Notes: a model not told the origin generated them from the sequence alone. A DNA stretch of 64,000 nt from Clostridia bacterium (GCA_910575725.1 CAJTFE010000014.1:36889-100888); one strand, 5' to 3'; positions 43,190-52,690 are shown, numbered from the stretch's first letter. A program made the numbers and translations.

Positions 43190-44500
43190 ATGGTGATTTA
43201 CCAGGAACAGGAATTACATCAAAGACAGGAGCTGCTCGGCGCCCGGATCTTGAGACAGGCCAGGAATGAGCTCTACCTGCATCTGCGCTTTCTCGATCTG
43301 GCTCTTGGAAGCCTCCCGGTAAAGCCGGGAAAAGGCGTCCATCCGGCCGGAACGGACGGCGGCACGCTCTTTTTCGAGCCGGAGGAGCTGCTGCGGCTTT
43401 ACCAGACGGGCCGCGCCCCTGTGACGCGCCTGTATCTTCACAGTCTCTTTCACTGTCTGTTCTGTCATCCCTTTTACCGGAAGGAGCGAGAGGCAGAGGT
43501 CTGGAATCTGGCCTGTGACATTGCCGCAGAGTCGGTTTTGGACAGCCTGCTCTTAAAATGCGTGCATGTTCCCGGCTCTTTACGCCAGGCCGTGTATGCA
43601 AGACTGAGGGAAAAGCTTTCCGTGCTCACAGCCGGAGCCGTTTACCGGGAGCTGCTCCGGCTTGAGCTTGGCGGGCCGGAGCTGGCAAGGTGGGAGAAGG
43701 CGTTCCATGTGGACGACCATATGCTCTGGGATCGGGAGCAGCCCCCGGCCAGGACAGAGCGGAACCGGAAGCAGTGGGAGAACCTGCGGGAGCGGATGGA
43801 AATGGACATGGAGATTTTTTCCAGTGAAGCGGCGGAGGGGAGCCGGGGACTTTCGGAGCAGCTTCGGATAGAAAACCGCCGCCGTTACGATTACCGGGAA
43901 TTTTTGCGCCGGTTCTCCGTCATAAGGGAAGAAATGCAGGTAGATCTGGATTCCTTTGACTATATTTTTTACAACTATGGCATGAACCTCTACGGAAATA
44001 TGCCCCTGATTGAACCCCAGGAGACAAAGGAGGTTCAAAAGATTGAGGAATTCGTGATTGTGATTGACACCTCCATGTCCTGCAAGGACACACTGGTGCG
44101 CCGGTTCCTGGAGGAGACCTACAGCATCCTGAAGGAGTCGGAGAGCTTTTTTCGCAGCATCCGCATACGGATTCTCCAGTGCGACGACCGTGTTCAGGCA
44201 GACACGGAGATTGCAGGCCGGGAGGAGCTTGAGGCTTATATGGAGCACCTGGCCATAAAGGGCCAGGGAGGGACGGATTTCCGCCCGGCCTTTGCCTATG
44301 TGGAGGAGCTGCTGGCAGAAAAGAAGTTTTACCACCTGAGGGGGTTGATTTATTTTACCGACGGGTACGGAACCTTTCCGGTGAAAATGCCTCCCTATGA
44401 GACGGCATTTGTATTTCTGCAGGACAATTACCGGGATGTGGATGTGCCGCCCTGGGCGGTTAAGCTGATTCTGGGAGAGGAAGAGCTGCTTTACAGATGA
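43190..44500 (+). CDS. DUF2201-type protein: metallopeptidase-like N-domain and VWA-like C-domain
   Basis: A 436-residue protein. Near residue 82 it reads YLHSLFHCLFCHP where active metallopeptidase-like homologues tend to have an HExxH motif; here Ser replaces the Glu, so peptidase activity is doubtful. The C-terminal third is VWA-like: FVIVIDTSMS near residue 287 (a MIDAS-like DxSxS), GQGGTDF near 360 and LIYFTDGYG near 385. The ATG at 43190 follows TAGGAGA. VWA proteins work with MoxR ATPases, and one is encoded next. Role inferred as a chaperone or maturation pair. Confidence 0.8.
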   Translation: MVIYQEQELHQRQELLGARILRQARNELYLHLRFLDLALGSLPVKPGKGVHPAGTDGGTLFFEPEELLRLYQTGRAPVTRLYLHSLFHCLFCHPFYRKEREAEVWNLACDIAAESVLDSLLLKCVHVPGSLRQAVYARLREKLSVLTAGAVYRELLRLELGGPELARWEKAFHVDDHMLWDREQPPARTERNRKQWENLRERMEMDMEIFSSEAAEGSRGLSEQLRIENRRRYDYREFLRRFSVIREEMQVDLDSFDYIFYNYGMNLYGNMPLIEPQETKEVQKIEEFVIVIDTSMSCKDTLVRRFLEETYSILKESESFFRSIRIRILQCDDRVQADTEIAGREELEAYMEHLAIKGQGGTDFRPAFAYVEELLAEKKFYHLRGLIYFTDGYGTFPVKMPPYETAFVFLQDNYRDVDVPPWAVKLILGEEELLYR

Positions 44501-44548
44501 ATCTGTTTTTCGATTTTAAAAAGAACCCAGGAAGGAGAAATCAATGAG

Positions 44549-46069
44549 ATGAACATAAAACGGGCAAAACAGGAAATCAAGGACACGGTCAGCGCTTACC
44601 TTTTAAAGGACGCCTGGGGCGCATACGAGATCCCCTCTATCCGTCAGAGGCCTCTTCTGCTTCTGGGCGCGCCGGGAATCGGAAAGACACAGATTATGGA
44701 GCAGATTGCCAGGGAATGCGGCATTGCCCTGGTTTCCTATACCATCACACACCACACGCGTCAGAGCGCCATCGGCCTGCCCTTTATTGTGGAGAAGGAT
44801 TTCGGAGGAGAGAAAAAAGCAGTTACGGAGTATACCATGAGCGAGATTGTTGCCTCTGTCTACGAGAAGATGGAGAAAACAGGCTTAAAGGAAGGCATTC
44901 TCTTTATCGACGAGATCAACTGCGTGTCCGAGACTCTGGCTCCGGCCATGCTTCAGTTTCTCCAGTGCAAGACCTTCGGTTCCCACAGGGTGCCCGAGGG
45001 CTGGATCATTGCGGCGGCAGGTAATCCGCCGGAGTACAACAAGTCGGTTCGGGAGTTCGACGTGGTCACCATGGACCGGGTGCGGAAGATCGAGGTGGAG
45101 CCGGACTTCCAGGTCTGGAAGGAGTATGCAGTTTCCGCCGGGATTCATGCGGCCATCCTCTCTTATCTGAATGTCCGCCCGGCTCATTTCTACCAGATGG
45201 AAAATACGGTGGATGGCCGGCAGTTTGTCACGCCCAGGGGCTGGGAGGATCTGTCCAGGATGCTGGAGGTCTGCCAGCGGATTGGGAAAACGGCAGACAG
45301 GGAGGTGATAGCCCAGTATCTGCAGCATGGGCGGATTGCCGGGGATTTTGCCAATTATCTGGAGCTTTATTACAGGTATCAGAAGGATTATGGGATCGAG
45401 GAGATCTTAAAGGGAACTATCAAGGAGGCAATGCTCAAGAAGCTGGCCCACGCTTCCTTTGACGAGCGTCTCAGCGTAGTAAGCCTGCTTTTGTCCGGCT
45501 GTAAGACTGGATTTTATGAGGGACAGCGTCAAAAGCGGTTTGTGGAGCTGTTGTTTGGAAAGATGAAGGAGGCCAGAAAGCTTCTGACGGCAGGGGAGAA
45601 GAAGGGGCCTGCGTCCTGGGAGGTCTTAGAGCAGCTTCGCCGGGAAAATGAGTCCTTCCGGAAAAGCCAGAAGGAGGCGGAGCTTCTGACCAGGGAGCGC
45701 GAACAGGAGCTTCTGCGGCTTTGTGCAGTCCTGGATGCTTACGGGCTGGAGCTTAAAAAGGCGTCCCCTGCCACGGGAGAGGAGGCGCTGGATCTTTTGA
45801 GGGAGCTGTTTGCCGGGGAACGGGCGGCTTACGAGGAAGGGAAGCTAAAGAATGCCTCTTACCTGGAAAATGCTTTTGATTTTATGGAGCTGGTCTTTGG
45901 GGACAGCCAGGAGACGGCAATCTTTGTCACGGAGCTGAACAGCGATCCGGCGGCAGTGGCGTTTCTGGAGGATTATCCCTGCGAGCGGTATGACAGGTAT
46001 AACCAGAGGCTTTTGTTTGAACAGGGAGATCGGGAGATTCTGGGAGAGATTGACGAGCTGCTGAAGTAA
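44549..46069 (+). CDS. MoxR-like AAA ATPase
   Basis: A 506-residue ATPase. Walker A is GAPGIGKTQ near residue 41 and Walker B ILFIDEINC near 116, with AAAGNPPEYN near 155 as sensor 1, the pattern of MoxR-type AAA proteins. The C-terminal 200 residues are helical, charged and probably a lid plus coiled coil. AAGGAGA lies 10 bases before the ATG. It follows the VWA-like gene, forming the usual MoxR/VWA pair, and is followed 22 bases later by an MBL hydrolase. Confidence 0.85.
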   Translation: MNIKRAKQEIKDTVSAYLLKDAWGAYEIPSIRQRPLLLLGAPGIGKTQIMEQIARECGIALVSYTITHHTRQSAIGLPFIVEKDFGGEKKAVTEYTMSEIVASVYEKMEKTGLKEGILFIDEINCVSETLAPAMLQFLQCKTFGSHRVPEGWIIAAAGNPPEYNKSVREFDVVTMDRVRKIEVEPDFQVWKEYAVSAGIHAAILSYLNVRPAHFYQMENTVDGRQFVTPRGWEDLSRMLEVCQRIGKTADREVIAQYLQHGRIAGDFANYLELYYRYQKDYGIEEILKGTIKEAMLKKLAHASFDERLSVVSLLLSGCKTGFYEGQRQKRFVELLFGKMKEARKLLTAGEKKGPASWEVLEQLRRENESFRKSQKEAELLTREREQELLRLCAVLDAYGLELKKASPATGEEALDLLRELFAGERAAYEEGKLKNASYLENAFDFMELVFGDSQETAIFVTELNSDPAAVAFLEDYPCERYDRYNQRLLFEQGDREILGEIDELLK

Positions 46070-46091
46070 AAAATACGGGGAGAAAAAGAGT

Positions 46092-46898
46092 ATGGAAAAA
46101 TTAGTGATTCTAGGCACGGGCAATGCCAATGCTACCAAGTGCTATAATACCTGCCTGGCCCTTCAGAATGAACAGGGATATTTTCTGGCAGACGCCGGAG
46201 GCGGAAACGGGATTCTGGTTCAGCTTGAGAAGGCCGGAATCCCTCTGGAGGAGATCCATGAGATTTTTTTAAGCCATGAGCATACGGATCACATTCTTGG
46301 AATGGTCTGGGTGATACGGATGATTGCGGCCCGGATGAAGCAGGGGAAATACCGGGGAAACCTCAATCTCTACTGTCACCGGGAGCTGGTGGAAACCCTG
46401 CTGACCATTGTGCGGCTGACGGTTCAGGGGAAGTTTGTGAAGCTGATTGGAGAGCGTATTTTCCTGCATCCTCTGGAGGACAAGGATGTGAGGGAGATAC
46501 TTGGGTATGAGATCCGGTTTTTTGATATTCAGTCTGTGAAGGCGAAGCAGTATGGGTTTACCTTCCGGCTTAAGAGTGGGAAGCGGTTTACCTTTGCGGG
46601 GGACGAGCCGTACCGGGAGTGTGAGTACGCCTATGTGAAGGATGCAGACTGGCTGCTCCATGAGGCCTTCTGCCTGTACAGCGAAAGAGAGCGGTTCAAG
46701 CCCTATGAGAAATGCCACACCACTGTGAAGGATGCCTGCGAAACGGCGGAACAGCTGGGAGTGAAGAATCTGATTCTGTATCACACAGAGGATCGGAATA
46801 TAGCCAGACGAAAGGAGCTTTATCTGGCTGAGGGAAAGCCCTGCTTTTCCGGAAGGCTGTTTGTGCCGGAGGATCTGGAAGTGTTTGACTTAGCGTAA
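46092..46898 (+). CDS. MBL-fold metallohydrolase (RNase Z-like fold)
   Basis: A 268-residue metallo-beta-lactamase fold protein starting KLVILGTGNANATK, with the zinc motif LSHEHTDHILG near residue 59 (HxHxDH), FAGDEP near 172 and ILYHTEDRN near 227. The layout resembles RNase Z and related phosphodiesterases, but it lacks clear tRNase exosite features. It closes the LRR/VWA/MoxR operon. Substrate unknown. Confidence 0.85.
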   Translation: MEKLVILGTGNANATKCYNTCLALQNEQGYFLADAGGGNGILVQLEKAGIPLEEIHEIFLSHEHTDHILGMVWVIRMIAARMKQGKYRGNLNLYCHRELVETLLTIVRLTVQGKFVKLIGERIFLHPLEDKDVREILGYEIRFFDIQSVKAKQYGFTFRLKSGKRFTFAGDEPYRECEYAYVKDADWLLHEAFCLYSERERFKPYEKCHTTVKDACETAEQLGVKNLILYHTEDRNIARRKELYLAEGKPCFSGRLFVPEDLEVFDLA

Positions 46899-46965
46899 TT
46901 TGAAGCCGTAAAGGGACTTTCCCGTCTTTTTGCCATCGGAAAGGGAGGGCCGGGCAAAATAGTAC

Positions 46966-46994
46966 TCGACTTGTCCTGGGTTTCGGGGTAAAAT
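46966..46994 (+). promoter_or_regulatory. Candidate promoter of the alcohol dehydrogenase gene
   Basis: TCGACT at 46966-46971 and TAAAAT at 46989-46994 are spaced by 17 bases. The -35 box is weak. Confidence 0.45.
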
Positions 46995-47047
46995 AAAAGA
47001 CAGGAATTCAGTTTATGGAAAAGCAAGGAAAAGGAGCGGAAGAATCG

Positions 47048-48226
47048 ATGAACAATTTTCAATATTATACCCCTACGAAGGTCGTATTCGGAAAAGATAC
47101 GGAAAAAGAAACAGGCGCCCTTATAAAGGAGCAAAGATGCAGTAAGGTTCTGGTACATTACGGAACGGGGAGCGTGAAAAAGAGCGGACTTCTGGACAGG
47201 GTGTATGAAGCCCTGGACAAAGAAGGCGTTACCTATGTGAGCCTTGGAGGCGCAGTGCCCAACCCCCGTCTGTCTCTGGTGTATGAGGGCATTGAGCTGT
47301 GCCGGAAGGAAGGCGTGGACTTTATTCTGGCCGTAGGCGGCGGCAGCGCAATAGACTCGGCCAAGGCCATTGCTTTGGGGACGAAGTATGAGGGGGATGT
47401 GTGGGATCTGTATCTGAAAAAGGCCTCTGCAGCGGATGCGCTGCCTTTGGGAGTGATCCTGACCATTGCCGCTACGGGAAGCGAGATGAGCGATTCCACC
47501 GTAATCACCAATGAAGAGGGGTGGCTGAAGCGCGGCCTCCACAGCAGCCTGGTCCGCCCGGGCTTTGCGGTAATGAATCCGGAGCTGACCTACACCCTGC
47601 CGGAATATCAGACCATGAGCGGATGTACAGACATTCTGATGCACACTATGGAGCGGTATTTTTCCCATGAGATGGATACGGATCTGGTGGACGGCATGGC
47701 GGAGAGCCTTCTGAAATCCGTGATGCGTGCGGCCAAGGTTCTCTTGAAGGAGCCGAAGAACTACGATGCAAGGGCAGAGGTTCTCTGGGCGGGAAGCCTG
47801 TCCCACAACGGACTGACCGGCTGCGGCCGTACCGGAGACTGGGCCTGCCATCAGCTGGAGCACGAGCTGGGCGGCATGTTTGACGTGGCCCACGGAGCCG
47901 GCCTTGCGGCTGTGTGGGGAAGCTGGGCCAGGTATGTGTACAAGGAGGATGTGGCGCGCTTTGCCAAGTTTGCGGTGAATGTGATGGGAGTGGCCTATGA
48001 TTATGGGGATCCGGAAAAAACGGTTCTCATGGGAATTGAGGCCATGGAGGAATTTTTCCGCACCATTCATATGCCGGTGAGCATCCATGAGCTTGGAGTG
48101 GAACTGACGGACGAGCAGATCGGAGAGCTGGCTTACAAGTGTACGTATATGGGGCAGCGGATGATCGGCGGAATCAAGAAGCTTGGAAAGGACGATATTG
48201 CCAGGATCTATGAGATGGCCAGATAA
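47048..48226 (+). CDS. Iron-containing alcohol dehydrogenase (butanol dehydrogenase type)
   Basis: A 392-residue group III alcohol dehydrogenase starting NNFQYYTPTKVVFGKDTE, with the NAD(P) motif GGGSAIDSAKAIALG near residue 98 and metal-binding His residues in TDILMHTMERYFS near 197, HQLEHELGGMFDVAHGAG near 268 and the same stretch onward. It reduces aldehydes to alcohols in fermentation. AAGGAG precedes the ATG at 47048; the longer frame starting at 47015 lacks such a site. Confidence 0.93.
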   Translation: MNNFQYYTPTKVVFGKDTEKETGALIKEQRCSKVLVHYGTGSVKKSGLLDRVYEALDKEGVTYVSLGGAVPNPRLSLVYEGIELCRKEGVDFILAVGGGSAIDSAKAIALGTKYEGDVWDLYLKKASAADALPLGVILTIAATGSEMSDSTVITNEEGWLKRGLHSSLVRPGFAVMNPELTYTLPEYQTMSGCTDILMHTMERYFSHEMDTDLVDGMAESLLKSVMRAAKVLLKEPKNYDARAEVLWAGSLSHNGLTGCGRTGDWACHQLEHELGGMFDVAHGAGLAAVWGSWARYVYKEDVARFAKFAVNVMGVAYDYGDPEKTVLMGIEAMEEFFRTIHMPVSIHELGVELTDEQIGELAYKCTYMGQRMIGGIKKLGKDDIARIYEMAR

Positions 48227-48276
48227 TGCATGGGCATCGGATGTATTTTTGAAGATTCTGTCAGGAAGTGAAGAAA

Positions 48277-49656
48277 ATGGAAGATACCAGAACAGATCTG
48301 GGAACGGAGAAGGTCAGCCGCCTGCTTGTGCGGCTGGCCATTCCCACGATTACTGCCCAGATTGTAAATATGCTTTACAATATCGTGGATCGCATTTACA
48401 TCGGACATATACCGGGTGAGGGTGCTCTGGCCCTTACGGGGCTTGGGTTATGCTTCCCGGTGCTGATGCTTGTGACGGCTTTTTCGAGTCTGGTGGGTAT
48501 GGGAGGCGCCCCCCAGGCTTCCATCAGAATGGGGCGTCAGGACATAAAAGGGGCACAGGAGATCCTGGGGAACTGTTTTACCATGCTGGCGGTTTTGGCG
48601 GTGATTCTGACAGTGGTATTCCGCCTCAACGGACGGGCGCTTTTGTTCCTTTTCGGAGCCAGTGAGGATACCATCGGCTATGCCCTGGATTATCTGAATA
48701 TTTATATTCTGGGAACGGTCTCGGTGATGTTTTCCCTGGGGCTCAATGCCTTTATCACGACCCAGGGGTTTACGAAGATCAGTATGCTGACGGTAGTGAT
48801 TGGGGCGGCGGTTAATATTGTGCTGGATCCGGTTTTTATCTTCGGCCTGGGAATGGGCGTTCAGGGGGCGGCTCTGGCTACCATTATAGCCCAGACGGTT
48901 TCGGCGGTATGGGTTTTGAAATTCCTTCTGGGGAATAAAACGATTCTGAGGATTCAAAAGGAAACGATGAGAGTCCGGGCTGCCGTGATTCTGCCTGTCC
49001 TGGCTCTGGGGCTGTCGCCCTTTATTATGACCAGCACGGAGAGCCTTCTGAATATCTGCTTTAATACGTCTCTGCAGAAGTACGGCGGAGATCTGGCAGT
49101 GGGGACGATGACCATTCTCTCAAGCTGTATGCAGGTGTGCAGTCTGCCTCTCCAAGGCCTGGCCCAGGGAGCGCAGCCTATTATCAGCTATAATTTCGGA
49201 GCAAGGAATCTTTCCAGGGTGAAGGAGGCTTTCCGGCTGCTCTTTATCAGCGCCATCTGTGCTTCCTCGGTGATCTGGATCATTGCCATTTTTGTGCCCG
49301 GCTTTTTCCCGTCCCTGTTTTCCGGGGATGAAGAGCTTATTACATATGCTTCCTGGGCAATCCGGATTTATCTGGGAATGGCCTTTGTGATGGGAGCCCA
49401 GATGTCATGCCAGCAGACCTTTGTGGCCATCGGGGAGGCGAAGATTTCCCTGTTTCTGGCTCTGTTCCGGAAGATTATCGTGCTGATTCCGCTGATTTAT
49501 CTTCTGCCGAACTTCTTTGCGGATAAAGTGTTTGCGGTGTTCCTGGCGGAGCCGGTGGCGGATACCACGGCGGCGCTTACGACGACGACGCTGTTCTTTT
49601 GGAGATTTCGGAAGCTGTCCCAAGGAACGGACTGGACAGAAAAAGCAGGTGTGTAA
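48277..49656 (+). CDS. MATE family efflux transporter
   Basis: A 459-residue protein with twelve hydrophobic helices. It begins KVSRLLVRLAIPTITAQIVN, then LYNIVDRIYIGH near residue 37 and PLQGLAQGAQPIISYNFGAR near 292, the repeated MATE signatures. It is a Na+ or H+ coupled exporter of drugs or metabolites. The ATG at 48277 is preceded by AGGAAG. Only one base separates its stop from the Sua5 start. Confidence 0.93.
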   Translation: MEDTRTDLGTEKVSRLLVRLAIPTITAQIVNMLYNIVDRIYIGHIPGEGALALTGLGLCFPVLMLVTAFSSLVGMGGAPQASIRMGRQDIKGAQEILGNCFTMLAVLAVILTVVFRLNGRALLFLFGASEDTIGYALDYLNIYILGTVSVMFSLGLNAFITTQGFTKISMLTVVIGAAVNIVLDPVFIFGLGMGVQGAALATIIAQTVSAVWVLKFLLGNKTILRIQKETMRVRAAVILPVLALGLSPFIMTSTESLLNICFNTSLQKYGGDLAVGTMTILSSCMQVCSLPLQGLAQGAQPIISYNFGARNLSRVKEAFRLLFISAICASSVIWIIAIFVPGFFPSLFSGDEELITYASWAIRIYLGMAFVMGAQMSCQQTFVAIGEAKISLFLALFRKIIVLIPLIYLLPNFFADKVFAVFLAEPVADTTAALTTTTLFFWRFRKLSQGTDWTEKAGV

Positions 49657-49657
49657 A

Positions 49658-50707
49658 ATGGAGACTCAGATTAAAAAACTGGATGCGAAAGCATTGGATA
49701 TGAATGTGATAGCAGAAGCCGGGAGAGTGCTGAGAGAAGGCGGTCTCGTTGCATTTCCTACGGAGACGGTCTACGGCCTGGGCGGAGACGCCCTGAATCC
49801 GGCATCCTCGGAGAAGATCTATGCGGCCAAGGGAAGGCCCTCAGACAATCCGCTGATTGTGCATATTGCAAGGGAAGAGGATGTGTACCGGATAGCAGCA
49901 AAGGTGCCTAAGGAAGCAAAGGGGCTGATGGAAGCCTTCTGGCCGGGCCCTCTGACTTTGATTTTTCCGAAAACGGATCTGGTGCCGGGGAAGACCACCG
50001 GAGGGCTTGCTACGGTGGCGGTGCGGATGCCAAGCGATAAGATTGCCCAGGCGCTTATCCAGGCGGCGGGCGGCTTTGTGGCGGCTCCCAGCGCCAATGC
50101 CTCCGGGCGGCCCAGCACCACCACGGCGGCCCATGTGGCGGAGGATCTGGACGGAAGGATTGAGATGATTCTGGACGGGGGACAGGCAGTGATTGGCCTG
50201 GAATCCACCATTGTAGATGTAAGCGAGGGGAAGCCGGTGATTCTGCGTCCGGGAGCAATTACAAAGGCTATGATGGAGGCGGTGATCGGGCCTTTGGATG
50301 TGGATGCGGCGGTGATTGCCGCAGATTCCGGCGTAAAGCCTAAGGCTCCCGGAATGAAATACCGCCATTATGCCCCGAGAGCGCAGCTGACCATTGTGGA
50401 GGGGGAGACGGAGGCGGTGATTGCTGCGGTGAACCGCCTGACAGCCGAAGCAGAGGCGGCAGGAAAGCAGGTTGGGATCATAGCCACGGACGAGACGGCG
50501 GGCCGGTATAAAAAAGGCCTGGTTAAGAGCCTTGGCGCCCGCAGCTGCGAGGAGGAGATTTCCAGACATTTGTTTGAGGTTTTGAGGAGCTTTGACGAGA
50601 CAGACGCAGATTATATTTATTCGGAGTCCTTTGAGACGGCGGCCATCGGGCAGGCAGTTATGAACCGGCTTCTGAAGGCGGCGGGGTATCGGGTGATTGA
50701 GGTGTAG
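49658..50707 (+). CDS. tsaC: L-threonylcarbamoyladenylate synthase (Sua5/TsaC type)
   Basis: A 349-residue enzyme making threonylcarbamoyl-AMP for the t6A37 modification of tRNA. The YrdC domain shows LVAFPTETVYGLGGDA near residue 31, AAKGRPSDNPLIVHIA near 57 and APSANASGRPST near 145. The linker SGVKPKAPGMKYRHYAP leads to a C-terminal Sua5 domain, so this is the long Sua5 form rather than short TsaC. The ATG at 49658 follows AGGTG. Confidence 0.95.
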   Translation: METQIKKLDAKALDMNVIAEAGRVLREGGLVAFPTETVYGLGGDALNPASSEKIYAAKGRPSDNPLIVHIAREEDVYRIAAKVPKEAKGLMEAFWPGPLTLIFPKTDLVPGKTTGGLATVAVRMPSDKIAQALIQAAGGFVAAPSANASGRPSTTTAAHVAEDLDGRIEMILDGGQAVIGLESTIVDVSEGKPVILRPGAITKAMMEAVIGPLDVDAAVIAADSGVKPKAPGMKYRHYAPRAQLTIVEGETEAVIAAVNRLTAEAEAAGKQVGIIATDETAGRYKKGLVKSLGARSCEEEISRHLFEVLRSFDETDADYIYSESFETAAIGQAVMNRLLKAAGYRVIEV

Positions 50708-50759
50708 CGGATAGAACGCAAGAAGTAAAGAATTCAGTAAAAGATATTTTGGATAGTGA

Positions 50760-50806
50760 AAGCAGAGAGGTGTGATTTTAACGAATGGCATTTCTCTGCT
50801 TTTTTG
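50760..50806 (+). terminator. Terminator after tsaC
   Basis: AAGCAGAGA pairs with TCTCTGCTT across a loop of about 25 bases, followed by TTTTTG. Confidence 0.75.
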
Positions 50807-51006
50807 TTATCCGGATTTCTTCCTTTTCTTTTCATACATATGATGTTTATAATAATGCATAGGACAATTTTAACAAAACAGTGTTATATAAATTATATGT
50901 TTTAAAAGAAAACAGTTATAATAAATAACAGAAGTTCTTCCCTGGGAGGAACCGTCTATCTAGATCAAGATCGATTCGGTCATATTTTCCAAGAACAAAA
51001 ATTTAG
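50807..51006. other. AT-rich intergenic region
   Basis: About 200 bases before the Rpn pseudogene. A TATAAT at 50917-50922 has no good -35 box. GAAGTTCTTCCC / GGGAGGAAC forms a modest hairpin near 50941-50963. I see no gene. Confidence 0.5.
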
Positions 51007-51907
51007 ATGAAAAGGAGGTCGGCAGGAGCTTAATCTGCTGGATGATTTTCTCTTTGATGCAGCTACGGAGGATTTGGAGGCATGTCAGATAATGATTGAG
51101 CTTTCAATGGGTATTACCTTGAAGAGTATCCGCTGGAAGGAAGGTCAGAAGGTAGTACATAATCTGCCGGGAAAACGGGGGATTCGGATGGATTTTTGCG
51201 TGGAGGACGGAGACGGGAATTTCTTTGACCTGGAGATGCAGAAGCAGAACCAGGGCAATATTCCCAAGCGGACCAGATTTTATCAGGCGCTTACGGACGC
51301 TCCCTTTTTGAAAAGCGGAGAGGTTGGTTTTGATAATCTGAAGCCGGCATATCTCGTTGTTATATGTGGCTTTGATTTGTTTGGCTTTGGGAATTATCGC
51401 TATACCTTCGGAAATTACTGCGAGGAGATCCCAGGATTATACCTTGGAGACGGCTGTAAAAAGATTTTACTCAATACTGGAGGGAATAATGACAAAGAAG
51501 TGGATAAAACGCTGATAGATTTTCTTCACTATGTGGAGAACAGCGACGAAGCCGCACTCCCGGCAGGGTGTGATGAACGTCTTAGGCATCTGCATAAAAA
51601 GATTGTGAATATCAAATCCAGTGAAGAGATGGAGGTAACTTATATGAAGATGCAGGAACGTGACAGATTGATTTAGGAAGAAGGAGAAAACCGGGGCAGA
51701 GAAACCGGAAAGGCAGAGGGTAAAGCGGAAGAACTGGTACGGATTGTTTGCAAGCTTATGAAGGAAAACCGGACGCCGGAAGAGATTGCCGATCTTCTTG
51801 ATGAAAAAGAAGATAAAATCAGTGCCATATGCCAGGCTGCAAAGTTGTGCGAACCCGAATGTGACTGCGGAGAAATCTGTGCAATTCTGGCAAAAAAACA
51901 AAATTAA
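51007..51907 (+). pseudogene. Rpn family PD-(D/E)XK nuclease/transposase-like gene, frameshifted and with an internal TAG
   Basis: The ATG at 51007 opens MKRRS. An extra G in the GG at 51021-51022 shifts the frame; in the next frame the protein continues QELNLLDDFLFDAATED, the usual Rpn start. The nuclease core follows with MDFCVEDGDGNFFDLEMQ near 51190 (D...ExQ active site), LPKRT-like IPKRTRFYQ and YLVVICGF. At 51674 a TAG interrupts RDRLI*EEGENRGRETGKAEG, most simply a CAG to TAG change, after which the frame stays open to 51907. Two lesions make a working product unlikely. Confidence 0.8.
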
Positions 51908-51916
51908 AAATTTATT

Positions 51917-52267
51917 TTGCTTGAAAAAAGTTGGAAATTTGTTAATCAGATATGGAAAGGCGAATATGACATAGAAAAAACACAAAAAACACTATCCAAA
52001 ACCATAAATATCACTGCTTACAGTGACAACACACTTGTAGGCTGCCTGCGTATTCTATCAGATGGTTATTACTTTGGAACAATTACTGAATTACTCATTC
52101 TTCCAGAGTATTAGAAACAAGGAATTGGCAGCAAATTTCTTCAGCTCGCAAAGGATAATACCCCTGCTATGCTATATTTTGGTGCGCAGCCGGGGATAGA
52201 ACCTTTCTGCGAGAAGAACGGGTGTCAAAAAAGTTTACAGTCTTACATGATAGAAAAAGAAAGGTAA
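51917..52267 (+). pseudogene. GNAT acetyltransferase, interrupted by TAG
   Basis: The frame reads NITAYSDNTLVGCLRILSDG and ITELLILPEY, then TAG at 52112, then KQGIGSKFLQLAKDN, GAQPGIEPFCEKNGCQ to a TAA at 52265. The PEY-x-KQGIGSKFL join is the acetyl-CoA binding loop of GNAT enzymes, where Gln commonly stands at the stop position (CAG to TAG). The start codon is unclear because the beginning overlaps the Rpn remnant. No substrate can be named. Confidence 0.75.
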
Positions 52268-52437
52268 TCATCATTTTTAAACGCTTTGGCAGATAACAAG
52301 GCAGGCCAAGCCAGTCAACGGTCAAGATGAACGGCGCATTTTATGCGCCGCCGTTTGTCCCCAGCAGCTTGTTTCACAGTCTGCGTGTAAAAAGGTGTAA
52401 ACATTTTTACAATGCATTTTGTTACACACCCTAACAT
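52268..52437. other. Intergenic region with hairpins
   Basis: No gene seen. A perfect GGCGCAT/ATGCGCC hairpin lies at 52333-52349, followed by CCGTTTG, and GGTGTAA...TTACACACC at 52394-52430 can also pair. The first could end transcription across the pseudogenes. Confidence 0.45.
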
Positions 52438-52479
52438 AAAAAATACGATAAATACGGCATCTCTGCTATATTTATCGTA
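52438..52479 (-). terminator. Terminator of the minus-strand tRNA-Leu
   Basis: TACGATAAATA pairs perfectly with TATTTATCGTA, and on the minus strand a T-run follows. The loop (AGCAGAGATGCC) is the same as in the terminator of the other tRNA-Leu at 52825. Confidence 0.85.
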
Positions 52480-52491
52480 TCCCTAACCAAA

Positions 52492-52575
52492 TGCGGAAGA
52501 TGGGACTTGAACCCACACGGCACGAATGCCACAAGATCCTTAGTCTTGCTCGTCTGCCAGTTCCGACACTTCCGC
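52492..52575 (-). tRNA. tRNA-Leu, anticodon AAG
   Basis: An 84-base class II tRNA. The acceptor arm GCGGAAG pairs with CTTCCGC plus A; the anticodon stem CAAGA/TCTTG holds the loop CTAAGGA, giving anticodon AAG. A long variable arm (TGGCATTCGTGCCG) and GGGTTCAAGTCCC T-arm are present. CCA is not encoded. A34 would need deamination to inosine to read more than CUU. Confidence 0.88.
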
Positions 52576-52617
52576 AGCTCTTGCTGCCTTCAAGCTGTTA
52601 TCTCAAAGCGCTTAATC

Positions 52618-52646
52618 ATACTACCATTTTCAGAAGAAAAAGTCAA
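52618..52646 (-). promoter_or_regulatory. Promoter of tRNA-Leu(AAG)
   Basis: On the minus strand TTGACT (52641-52646) and TAGTAT (52618-52623) are spaced by 17 bases. Confidence 0.75.
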
Positions 52647-52690
52647 GTGCTATCTTAATAAAAAATGTCAAAAAATTTAGAAAAAAAGTG

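Noticed and set aside
46905..46935. A terminator after the MBL hydrolase gene
   Set aside because: GGGACTTTCCC gives only a four-base stem before a T-rich stretch, too weak to call.
51074..51676. The Rpn-like frame as an intact 200-residue gene
   Set aside because: It would start at a TTG in the middle of the conserved N-terminus; upstream and downstream sequence in other frame or past a TAG belongs to the same protein.
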